From an uncultured Methanomassiliicoccaceae archaeon (GTDB taxonomy: Archaea; Thermoplasmatota; Thermoplasmata; Methanomassiliicoccales; Methanomethylophilaceae), in NCBI GenBank assembly GCA_905187815.1, contig CAJJJM010000006.1, positions 1 to 60,036 of the forward strand: a DNA stretch of 60,036 bases, in the 5' to 3' direction. Positions 52,850-60,036 of this stretch are shown here, piece after piece. Made by a program: the position numbers and the translations under genes. A model generated the notes under the pieces. The model made no database searches. It was not told where the DNA came from and saw nothing but the letters and a program-made list of their open reading frames with translations. The first letter of the stretch is position 1; each line of letters begins with the position of its first letter.

Positions 52850-53974
52850 TCACAGCAGATAATGGATCGGCACGAGTATGAGGATCATCGCTACGTTGGC
52901 GGCGGTGAACCACATCAGATACCTCCTCACATCCGCGTCCTCCGTCTTCGAGTAGATTCCGAGGGAGATCATGCTCGCCATGGAGGCGATGGGGGTTCCG
53001 AATCCGCCGATGTCGACCCCCACGAGGAGGCCCTGCCAGTCCGTAGTGAAACCGGAGAGGAGGGTGGCCGCGGGGACGTTGCTGATGACCTGGCTGACAC
53101 CGAGGGAGGCGAGCATCGGGTCCCAGGACATCATCCCGCCCAGTGCGTCCGCCACGGCGTCAACCTGCGCTATGTTCCCGGTGAAGATGAACAGGCACAC
53201 GAACGTCAGGAGCAGACCGTAGTCCACCTTGGCGAGGACCTTTCTATGGGTCAGGCCGATGGCGGCGACCGTCACGGCTAGGACGGCCTGCCAGGGGATC
53301 GCATGGAGCACCGTCAGGATGCACAGCGCGAACAGGATGAACATCATGGTCAGGAAGCCCCTGCTGCGGACCTCGCGGTCCCTGCTCATCCCCACATGCA
53401 CCTCGCGGGTGGAGAATCCGGCGCACATCAGGCAGAGTGCGACGCCTCCTATGAGGACGAACGGCGCCAGGAGGGCGACCATCTCCCCGGTGCCTATGCC
53501 GTATCTGGAGTAGATGAACAGGTTCTGGGGGTTCCCGAAGGGTAGCAGCATGCTGCCGAGGTTGGCGGCTACCGTCTGGAGGACGACGACGGGGAGGATG
53601 CTCCTCTTCTCCCCGGCCATACCCAGCACCAGTATGGTGAACGGCACGAAGGTGATCAGCGCCACATCGTTGGTTATGAACATGGAGCAGAGGAACGGGA
53701 GCATGACCAGGATCAGACAGAGCGCCCTCAGGCTCCTCCTTCCGGCCAGCAGGCGTCCCGCCAGGGCGCCGAACAGGTGGCACTCCCTCATGCCGGCGAC
53801 CACGGCCATGAAGCAGAACAGGATGCAGAGCATGCGGACATCGATGTAGTCCAGATATTCCGCCGACGGAGGGACCAGCGCCATCGAGATGACGGCCAGC
53901 ACGGCGGAGACCGTTAGGACCGCCTGTCTCCTCACGAACGCGACCGCTCTTTCCCGGTACGGTGCCTCCTCCAT
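52850..53974 (-). CDS. ArsB/SLC13-type anion permease (CitMHS-like)
   Basis: 374 residues with about ten membrane helices. Segments typical of the ion-transporter superfamily are FITNDVALITFVPFTILVLG, LQTVAANLGSMLLPFGNPQN and, in the second half, QVISNVPAATLLSGFT. Substrates in this group include arsenite, Na+/H+ and dicarboxylates; the sequence alone does not decide. It has no clear partner. Confidence 0.82.
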   Translation of the reverse strand: MEEAPYRERAVAFVRRQAVLTVSAVLAVISMALVPPSAEYLDYIDVRMLCILFCFMAVVAGMRECHLFGALAGRLLAGRRSLRALCLILVMLPFLCSMFITNDVALITFVPFTILVLGMAGEKRSILPVVVLQTVAANLGSMLLPFGNPQNLFIYSRYGIGTGEMVALLAPFVLIGGVALCLMCAGFSTREVHVGMSRDREVRSRGFLTMMFILFALCILTVLHAIPWQAVLAVTVAAIGLTHRKVLAKVDYGLLLTFVCLFIFTGNIAQVDAVADALGGMMSWDPMLASLGVSQVISNVPAATLLSGFTTDWQGLLVGVDIGGFGTPIASMASMISLGIYSKTEDADVRRYLMWFTAANVAMILILVPIHYLL

Positions 53975-54065
53975 GCGACTCGCAGATGCCGTGACGGATT
54001 CAAATGTTGTGGTTGCTCAGACATCTTTAAGAACAGTCCCTGCATCGGTAGTTCACGGTGTTAAC

Positions 54066-54245
54066 ATGACTGTCAAGGATGATGTCATCAAAGCCATGAA
54101 GGAAGCCGGCAAGCCCATGAGCGCCGGCGAGGTCGAGAAGGCCACCGGCATCGACAGGAAGGAGATCGACAAGGCGTTCAAGGAGCTCAAGGCCGAGGGC
54201 GCCATCGTGTCCCCCGTCAGGTGCAAGTGGGAGCCCGCTCAGTGA
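54066..54245 (+). CDS. Small winged-helix DNA-binding protein
   Basis: 59 residues: MTVKDDVIKAMKEAGKPMSA, GEVEKATGIDRKEIDKAFKE, LKAEGAIVSPVRCKWEPA. This is a minimal helix-turn-helix with a short wing, common in Thermoplasmata and methanogens as a putative transcription regulator. TTTAAG at 54025 is a probable TATA element. Starting further upstream would add only shadow sequence. Confidence 0.75.
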   Translation: MTVKDDVIKAMKEAGKPMSAGEVEKATGIDRKEIDKAFKELKAEGAIVSPVRCKWEPAQ

Positions 54246-54368
54246 GCCTCTCAGACACACACCACCAAACCGATTACTCCTTGTTCTCAGACCTGACCGT
54301 CGGGCGCCCTCCGGCGACCCGGACGGGAGGTCCAAACTCCCTTAACCCTGTTCCACCATCACGGCTCC

Positions 54369-55718
54369 ATGCAGAAAGGCAACATCAAGCTGACAGCCGT
54401 GGCCACGGTCGTCATCGTCATCGTCCTGCTGTTCTCCTGGCAGTACACGCCGTCAGAGGACGACGGTCCGTCATCCGACTTCGCCGATGCTCTCGCCGGA
54501 GGGGACTGCATCGCGGCATATGACTCCCTGGCTCCGGAGCTGAGGGCCGAGTTCGACGCCCTCGGCGGCCTGGAGTACTTCGAGGAGTACATCCTGAACC
54601 TGAACGCCTCGGAGGAGGCGAACTACGGGCCGCTCGTATCGATCGGCGACTCGTACCGCCCGGACGCCGACGGCGTCTCATGCACGTACATGGAATACGC
54701 ATACTCCGGAATCCTCTTGTGGACCGTCGAGTCCGACGAGGGTGTGGTGGGGTTCTACATCACGCCCCGCGACCTCCCCTCCGACCAGCCCCTGCCAGAC
54801 GGCATCGTGGAGGAGGCGGTGCAGGTCGGTCCCAATGGGATGAGCAAGCTCGACGGTCTCATCGCATCCTCCGAGGACTCCGACCACTCCGTCGCGGTGG
54901 TGCTCGTCTCCGGCTCCGGACCCAACGGCATGGACTGCGGGACCGGGCACAGCTGGATCTTCCAGCAGCTGGCATGGGGGCTCGCCGAGCAGGGCGTGGA
55001 TGTGCTGAGGTACGACGACAGGACCTACTCCGAGCCCTGGACGTCCCTGGCACTCGGAGGCTCCCTGGACATCGACTACGAGACGGTGGACGATGCTGTC
55101 GCCGCTGCCGCACTCCTGAAGTCAATGGGATACGAGAGGGTGTACGTCGTCGGACACAGCCTCGGAGCCATGATGGCCCCCGCCATCGTCGAGAAGTCCG
55201 ACGGGCTGTACGACGGGATGGTATCCCTCGCAGGGAGTCCGAGGTCCCTTGCGGAGATCTCCTACGACCAGAACATGCTGATTGTGGACCAGATGCCCGA
55301 CGGAGCCGAGAAGGATTTCATGATACAGTATCTCGAGGCCGAACTCCAGCTGTCCCGCAGCCTCGACGGCATGACCGACGGGGAGCTCATGTCCACCACC
55401 GTCTTCGGCATGTCCGCCTACTACCTGAAGAGCATCGACGACTACGACGTCGCCTCGATAGCGCAGAACCTGGTGGTCCCGATGCTGTTCCTGCAGGGGA
55501 CATCCGACTGGCAGGTGACATATGACAGCGACTACAGCCTCTGGATGCAGATCCTCGAAGGCAAGGAGAACGTCCAGAGCCAGGCGTACGTGGGTCTGAA
55601 CCATCTGTTCAGCATACCCGGCCAGTACGACGGCACCTCCGCCGACTACTACCTCACGCCGATGACCTTCAACCAGTCCGTCATCGACGACATCGCGGAG
55701 TTCGTGCTCTCCGCGTGA
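54369..55718 (+). CDS. Membrane-anchored alpha/beta hydrolase with DUF3887-like domain
   Basis: 449 residues. A single helix (about 8-26) anchors the protein; residues 35-130 resemble DUF3887 (FADALAGGDCIAAYDSLAPE), and the rest is an alpha/beta hydrolase with VLVSGSGPNGMD as oxyanion loop, GHSLGAM with the nucleophilic Ser, FLQGTSDWQV with the acid and GLNHLFSIP with the His. It probably faces outside and hydrolyses an ester or peptide substrate that is not known. Confidence 0.83.
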   Translation: MQKGNIKLTAVATVVIVIVLLFSWQYTPSEDDGPSSDFADALAGGDCIAAYDSLAPELRAEFDALGGLEYFEEYILNLNASEEANYGPLVSIGDSYRPDADGVSCTYMEYAYSGILLWTVESDEGVVGFYITPRDLPSDQPLPDGIVEEAVQVGPNGMSKLDGLIASSEDSDHSVAVVLVSGSGPNGMDCGTGHSWIFQQLAWGLAEQGVDVLRYDDRTYSEPWTSLALGGSLDIDYETVDDAVAAAALLKSMGYERVYVVGHSLGAMMAPAIVEKSDGLYDGMVSLAGSPRSLAEISYDQNMLIVDQMPDGAEKDFMIQYLEAELQLSRSLDGMTDGELMSTTVFGMSAYYLKSIDDYDVASIAQNLVVPMLFLQGTSDWQVTYDSDYSLWMQILEGKENVQSQAYVGLNHLFSIPGQYDGTSADYYLTPMTFNQSVIDDIAEFVLSA

Positions 55719-55724
55719 AAACCC

Positions 55725-55743
55725 AGGGGGCCCGGCGCCCCCT
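55725..55743. terminator. Hairpin between convergent genes
   Basis: AGGGGGC-CCGGC-GCCCCCT is a perfect 7-bp stem that begins 6 nt after the hydrolase stop and touches the stop of the convergent LRR-like gene. Confidence 0.5.
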
Positions 55744-56411
55744 CATCCTTTTCTCGAGTACAGCACGGACATAAGCATGCTGGTGACGGCGGTCTTACCC
55801 GAGCGGAGGGACCTCTCCATCAGGGCCCTCACAGAGGCGTCGTCGAACATCCCGGTGGAGATCATCTCGGCGAGCTTGGAGGTGTCCCCCTGGGTGACGG
55901 CCTGCTCCGCCCTGGGCATGATCCTGCTGGACAGGTACTCCCGGTAGCGGTCCCTGCACTCGTCGGTCAGCAGCACGGGGTCCCTGAGCCTCTTCATGGC
56001 CAGATCCTGGTCCATCTTGAAGTTCATGGTCTGGATGGCCCTGTCGAACCCGGGGAATCCCATGGGGTATCCGTTCAGGAACCTGAACTCGTGGCCGTCG
56101 CCCGTGGATACCTCGCAGTCGAACTCGGCGAATATGCCGAACGAGCTGAACTCCTCCATGGTCCCGCCGTACTCTATCGCCTTGATCCCGATGATCCCGG
56201 TGAAGGCATCGGGATCGATCTCTTTCACGGATGCGGGGATCCTCACGGTCCTCCCGTCGGCTGCTGGGGAGCCGTTCAGGAACGACGGGCCTATCGACAC
56301 GACGGTCCTGCCGCCGACGGTCTCCGGGACCGCTATCTCGCGGTCGGTGGACACCAGCCTGGTTATGCGGCATCCGCCGTCGCACGGCTCCGAATCTACC
56401 TTGTTCGCCAT
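55743..56411 (-). CDS. LRR_5-like protein in the MoxR operon
   Basis: 222 residues from the ATG at 56411, overlapping the end of the MoxR gene by 16 nt. The N-terminal half has a BspA-like repeat (PETVGGRTVVSIGPSFLNGS, IPASVKEIDPDAF) but no signal peptide or anchor; the C-terminal half is helical (MKRLRDPVLLTDECRDRYRE). It therefore seems cytoplasmic, unlike the other LRR proteins here, and may be a partner of the MoxR ATPase. Function unknown. Confidence 0.75.
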   Translation of the reverse strand: MANKVDSEPCDGGCRITRLVSTDREIAVPETVGGRTVVSIGPSFLNGSPAADGRTVRIPASVKEIDPDAFTGIIGIKAIEYGGTMEEFSSFGIFAEFDCEVSTGDGHEFRFLNGYPMGFPGFDRAIQTMNFKMDQDLAMKRLRDPVLLTDECRDRYREYLSSRIMPRAEQAVTQGDTSKLAEMISTGMFDDASVRALMERSLRSGKTAVTSMLMSVLYSRKG

Positions 56412-57799
56412 CGGAGCCCCTCCGCCATCTCGACCAGGCGTCTGTCGCGCCCGGATGTGAGGAGCTCCTCGTTGTACCTGTAGAGCGGCCCCGTAACCTC
56501 CGAGAACATCACCACGCTGTAGCATCCGATCAGACCTGCGAGCAGGGAGACGGGCTCCTGCCCCTTCCCGAAGGCCGCGATCATGTACGACATGGCGTTG
56601 TCCAGATGCCTGTCGAAGTCCCTCCTGAGCGTCTCCAGGGATCTGGCGCAGCCCTCGCGGAGCTCTGCGGGGTCCCCGGCGCCCTCCAGGGCGGAAAGGC
56701 AGTATGCAGCGGACCTTCTGGCGTCCGAGGTGCCGTTGGATTCCAGCGACCTCCTGAGCTCAGTCCTCAGTGCGGGGATCCCGCCTTCCGGCAGGTTGTC
56801 GAGCCTGGACACGAGGTCGGTCAGGTCCATGCCCTCGTCCGCCTCGGCGCTGAGCCTCCCGATGATCACCGAGATCAGGGACAGCTTCTCCTCCGCACCG
56901 GAACCGGATATCGCCGCCGGTTCCTCGGCGGTGCCATTCAGTATCGCGTCGACGTCGTGGTCCTCGCTGTACTTCCTGTGGAAGTCCATGTACCGCTTGA
57001 ACTCCGCGGCTATCTCCGGGAATCTGACGTACTGCGAGATAAGGTCCACGTCCGTCTCCAGGCCCAGGCGCTCGTACTCCTTGAGCACGGTGGAGAGGTC
57101 CTCCCATCCCCTGGGTGTGACGAACGCCGGTCCGTCCGGGGTGTTCTCGATCCTCAGGAGGTTCTGGGGTTTGACCTGTAGATAGTACGTTATCGTGTCG
57201 TGGATGCCGGCGCTCATGGCGTACCTCATCCAGACGTCAGTGTCAGGCTCCACCTCTATGACCCTGATCCTGTCCAGGGTGGCGATGTCGAACTCCCTTG
57301 CGGAGGAGTTGAACTCCGGGGGGTTCCCGGCGGCGACAAGCACCCATCCGTCCGGAATCCTGTGAGGGCCGAACTTCTTGTTCTGCAGGAGGTCAAGCAT
57401 CGCGGCCGACAGGGTCTCGGAAACGCAGTTGACCTCGTCGATGAAGAGGATGCCCTCCCTGTGACCCTGCTCCTCCATCGCATCGTAGACGGATGCGACG
57501 ATCTCGCTCATGGTGTACCTGGTGATGGGGTATTCCGAACCGCCGTACTCCCTCGTCTCGATCATGGGGAGACCGATGGCGGACTGGCGGGTGTGGTGCG
57601 TGATCGTGTATCCGACGTAGCCTATGTCCAGCTCCGCGGCGATCTGGGACATGATGGCCGTCTTGCCGAGCCCCGGGGCTCCTATGAGCATGAGGGGCCT
57701 CTGCCTGCTGCGCGGGATGATGTAGTTCCCGGCCGCGTCCTTGCCCAGATACGATACGATCGCGCTCTTCACGTTGTCTTTGGCGGTTTGGATATCCAT
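56396..57799 (-). CDS. MoxR-type AAA+ ATPase
   Basis: 467 residues from the ATG at 57799. Walker A GAPGLGKT (40-47), Walker B GILFIDEVNCVSETLSAAML, sensor VLVAAGNPPEFNSSAREFD. MoxR ATPases remodel or activate metal enzymes, usually with a VWA partner, which is absent here. It lies 26 nt after a BtuD-like ATPase and before the LRR-like gene, all in one direction. A C-terminal helical region of about 200 residues is not recognised. Confidence 0.86.
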   Translation of the reverse strand: MDIQTAKDNVKSAIVSYLGKDAAGNYIIPRSRQRPLMLIGAPGLGKTAIMSQIAAELDIGYVGYTITHHTRQSAIGLPMIETREYGGSEYPITRYTMSEIVASVYDAMEEQGHREGILFIDEVNCVSETLSAAMLDLLQNKKFGPHRIPDGWVLVAAGNPPEFNSSAREFDIATLDRIRVIEVEPDTDVWMRYAMSAGIHDTITYYLQVKPQNLLRIENTPDGPAFVTPRGWEDLSTVLKEYERLGLETDVDLISQYVRFPEIAAEFKRYMDFHRKYSEDHDVDAILNGTAEEPAAISGSGAEEKLSLISVIIGRLSAEADEGMDLTDLVSRLDNLPEGGIPALRTELRRSLESNGTSDARRSAAYCLSALEGAGDPAELREGCARSLETLRRDFDRHLDNAMSYMIAAFGKGQEPVSLLAGLIGCYSVVMFSEVTGPLYRYNEELLTSGRDRRLVEMAEGLRWRTR

Positions 57800-57825
57800 G
57801 ACGATGGTTCGAAAGCGGAGGAGCA

Positions 57826-58653
57826 TCAAATATGTTCCCGCCCGCCTCGGTCTCCGTGCATCTCCCTGATGACATCGTCTGGGAGGGCGCCCTTCAGGAT
57901 CACATGGGGCCTCCCCTCATCCTCTATTATCCTGCAGTCGACGCCGTAGACGTACCGGATGGTGTCCTCCATCAGGACCTCCTCGGGGGTGCCCACCATG
58001 TGAACCACCCCCGGGAGGGCCATCATGACGATCGTGTCGGCGTACTTCGCTGACACGTTGAGATCGTGGCTGATCATGACCACAGTCATCCCGTTGGATA
58101 TGGCCAGGTCCCTGAGGAGCTCAGTCACCTGCAGCTGATGCCTGACATCCAGGTTGGACGTGGGCTCGTCGAGGATCAGCACCCTGGTGGTCTGTGCGAG
58201 CCCCCTGGCTATCGCCACCCTCTGGTGCTGTCCGGCGGACAGCTCGTCGAAGTTGCGGAGTGCCAGATGCTTCACGCCCATCATGTTGAGCGTCCTTCTG
58301 ACGATGGTCATGTCCAGATCGGAGACCCTCCCCAGCCTCTGGTAAGGGTACCTCCCCATCATGACCGTGTCCAGGACGGTCATGGAGAACGCATCGCCGG
58401 ATGTCACCGGGACGTACCCGACGACCCTGGACAGGTCCCGGAGCGGGATGTCGCGGATATCGATGCCGTCCACGGTCACCCTTCCGGAGGAAGGGGTCAG
58501 GATCCTGTTCATGCACTTGATCAGCGTGGACTTGCCGACCCCGTTGGGTCCGACGATGCAGACCAGCCCCGGCCTGTCGAGCACCAGGTCGATGTGGTGC
58601 AGCACGGGCAGGTCGCCGTAGCCGAAGCTCATGTCCTCGACGCGGACCTCCAT
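57826..58653 (-). CDS. FepC/BtuD-type importer ATPase, system 3
   Basis: 275 residues. Walker A GPNGVGKST (35-43), signature LSAGQHQRVAIARGL, Walker B VLILDEPTSNLDV, H-loop ISHDLNVSAKY. It is a close paralogue of the ATPase at 25785, down to the tail DEGRPHVILKGALPDD. It directly follows the truncated permease. No binding-protein gene is seen nearby. Confidence 0.9.
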   Translation of the reverse strand: MEVRVEDMSFGYGDLPVLHHIDLVLDRPGLVCIVGPNGVGKSTLIKCMNRILTPSSGRVTVDGIDIRDIPLRDLSRVVGYVPVTSGDAFSMTVLDTVMMGRYPYQRLGRVSDLDMTIVRRTLNMMGVKHLALRNFDELSAGQHQRVAIARGLAQTTRVLILDEPTSNLDVRHQLQVTELLRDLAISNGMTVVMISHDLNVSAKYADTIVMMALPGVVHMVGTPEEVLMEDTIRYVYGVDCRIIEDEGRPHVILKGALPDDVIREMHGDRGGREHI

Positions 58654-59508
58654 TCACCACGCCTCCCTCTTCTGGCGGATGACCAGGTACAGGAACAGCG
58701 GTCCGCCGATGAACGCGGTCACCACACCCACCTCCAGCACCGCCGGGGCGATGACCGTCCTCCCGACCAGGTCGGCTACGAGCAGGAGCGCCGCGCCCAG
58801 CGCCATGGATGCGGGGATCAGGTACCTGTTGTCGGAGCCGATGAAGATCCTGACCACATGCGGGGCCACGAGCCCCACGAACCCGATCACCCCGGTGAAG
58901 CTGACGATCGAAGCCGTGACGAGGGTCACGACCACGAGGCACACCATGCGGAGCTTCGACGCGTCGATCCCCAGCGCCTTGGCGTTCTCGTCGCCGGTCG
59001 AAAGCACGTTCATCTTGCTGGAGACCAGCAGGAGGAACAGGGAGCCGACCGCGGTGAAGGCGGTCATTATGGGAACGTCCCCCCAGTCAAGGCCCTCGAA
59101 GCTGCCGACCTCCCATCTGTACACGGAGGCTAGGTCATCCGGGTTGGCCCACAGCTTCATCACAGTCGTCATGGCGTTGAATATGTACATCACGGCTATG
59201 CCGGCAAGGATCATGCTCACAGGGGAGACCTTCTTGGTCACAGATATCACCGCGATCAGGGCGGTGGGGATGAGGGCGAACACGAAAGCGTTCACCACTA
59301 TGGATCCCCCGCTCCCGAATATCCCGGTGCCGTAGCAGATCGCTATCGTCGCACCGAACGCGGCTCCCGAGGAGATCCCGGTGGTGTAAGGGTCCGCAAG
59401 TGGGTTCTTCAGGGTGCTCTGCATCGTGGCGCCTGCGACTGCAAGGCCAGCACCGGCGACGATACCGATGATTATGCGCGGAAGGCGCAGGTCCCAGATA
59501 CAGCACAA
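58654..59508 (-). pseudogene. FecCD/BtuC-type permease, system 3, missing its N-terminus
   Basis: 284 residues are open from a TTG at 59508. From WDLRLPRIIIGIVAGAGLAV onward it matches the family well (KNPLADPYTTGISSGAAFGA, STGDENAKALGIDASKLR, GVIGFVGLVAPHVVRIFIG). Full permeases here have about 55 more residues, including the first helix, before this point. The in-frame sequence upstream (to a stop near 59623) shows no membrane helix and has different base composition. The gene is thus cut at about 59505, directly beside a strong hairpin. Confidence 0.7.
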
Positions 59509-59539
59509 CCCCCCGCTCGCTCCAACGACGAACGGGGGG
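59509..59539. other. Strong hairpin at the breakpoint of the permease
   Basis: CCCCCCGCTCG (59509-59519) pairs with CGAACGGGGGG (59529-59539), 10 of 11 bases, around a 9-nt loop. It sits exactly where similarity of the permease ends. It could be a mobile-element end of the subterminal-hairpin kind or a transcript end. Confidence 0.45.
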
Positions 59540-59916
59540 CCTACTTCTGGATCGGAGTTTCCAATATGCTTTACCTCTTGCTTTCTTGAGATACCGTCCG
59601 GATGCTGGGGAAACAGGGGAACTCAGGGGTTTGCCAATCCATAAAACATCGGTACACGCAGACGTCTGCTCTGGTTGCTACCAAAACTCGATTCTCGTGT
59701 GGCTCATCATCGTGAGGTGTGTTTCGTCTTTGGGTTCTTCCGGAGTTTCGCGTTTTGAGGAATTCCTCGATTCCGAACGGTGCAGGGATGATTGGGAATC
59801 TCTGAGCTAACTAGCCCATGGGACTCACTCCTTTCCTGTGTCTATAATGTACAATAGATTTCTTTTACTGTCAAGTGTTTTTGTGTATTTTTACGCTTTC
59901 CATAAATCGAAATCAA
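59540..59916. other. AT-rich stretch with a bacterial-looking promoter on the minus strand
   Basis: No supported gene. On the minus strand TTGACA (59869-59874) and TACATT (59846-59851) are 17 bp apart like a sigma-70 promoter, followed by the ribosome-binding site AGGAGTGAG (59824-59832). The ATG after it is followed by a stop two codons later. Composition differs sharply from the rest of the window. Confidence 0.4.
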
Positions 59917-60036
59917 TTACCGTGAGCAAAATGCACAAAGGTGCGGGCCAAACTGCTCAACTCCGCAGCTGGCACAAAAACGCCCCGGGGGAGAGAGCTG
60001 CATCCCGAAGGAACGCCAGGCGCAGCGCCTCCAGGT
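59917..60036 (-). CDS. C-terminal fragment with a zinc-ribbon-like end, running off the window
   Basis: The minus strand is open from the right edge to a TAA at 59917-59919, giving 39 residues that end with FCASCGVEQFGPHLCAFCSR, a Cys-x2-Cys...Cys-x2-Cys pattern as in zinc ribbons. The gene continues beyond 60036. It is short, so coding status is uncertain. Confidence 0.35.
   Translation of the reverse strand, partial: TWRRCAWRSFGMQLSPPGRFCASCGVEQFGPHLCAFCSR

Noticed and set aside
1..60036. tRNA or rRNA genes
   Set aside because: No T-arm or cloverleaf pattern and no rRNA-like segment was noticed on reading either strand; a tRNA search program was not available.

Overview
This 60 kb window looks like the chromosome of a methanogenic archaeon, most likely one of the Methanomassiliicoccales (Thermoplasmata, Methanomethylophilaceae-like, host associated). 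The reasons are a complete five-gene coenzyme F430 operon, anaerobic cobalamin genes, archaeal TATA-type promoters with short leaders, high GC with low-GC promoter regions, and secreted BspA-like leucine-rich-repeat and InlB-type repeat proteins of the kind found in gut methanogens. The order-level assignment is inference from gene content.

Left part (1-9.97 kb): cobalamin synthesis and cobalt uptake. A partial cbiD faces away from the operon cbiL-cbiF-cbiH-cbiC. It is followed by an ECF cobalt transporter (a cbiM-cbiN fusion, cbiQ and two cbiO), then a MarR regulator and the MFS exporter it probably controls. cbiG, cbiE, cbiT and cbiJ are not seen and may lie beyond the left edge.

Central part (10.1-33.8 kb): a supercluster of metal-chelatase and ABC transport genes. 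It holds two large CobN-type chelatase subunits, one ChlI/ChlD-type AAA+ and VWA pair, two FecBCD/BtuFCD-type importers (one with a dockerin-like module in its binding protein) and three paralogous ABC-2 exporter pairs, one of them translationally coupled to cobN. A palindrome of the form TTGGAT-N5-ATCCAA recurs at the promoters of the cobalt transporter, cobN, the importers and one exporter, which suggests one undescribed metal or corrinoid regulon.

Right of centre (34.1-46.1 kb): unlinked housekeeping and accessory genes (pirin, a bacterial-type RsuA pseudouridine synthase, a GNAT, an AAA/DUF4143 ATPase preceded by three 23-bp tandem repeats, a lipase and a methyltransferase). These are followed by the F430 operon cfbC-cfbA-cfbE-cfbD-cfbB, in which CfbA is a tandem-duplicated fused form, then a small conserved gene and a DUF1847 gene.

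Right part (46.2-60 kb): two surface proteins, a YgbA-like protein, a methyltransferase, a YqaJ-like nuclease, a nitroreductase, a decayed AAA ATPase, an ArsB/SLC13-type permease, a small winged-helix protein and a membrane-anchored hydrolase. The last unit is an operon with a MoxR ATPase and a third BtuCD-like system whose permease is cut at its 5' end. The final 500 bp are AT-rich and unlike the rest: they carry a strong hairpin and a bacterial-looking promoter, suggesting a mobile-element boundary or a chimeric join.

Many transcription units end in short, very GC-rich perfect hairpins just after the stop codon, and the same hairpins separate both solute-binding-protein genes from their permeases.
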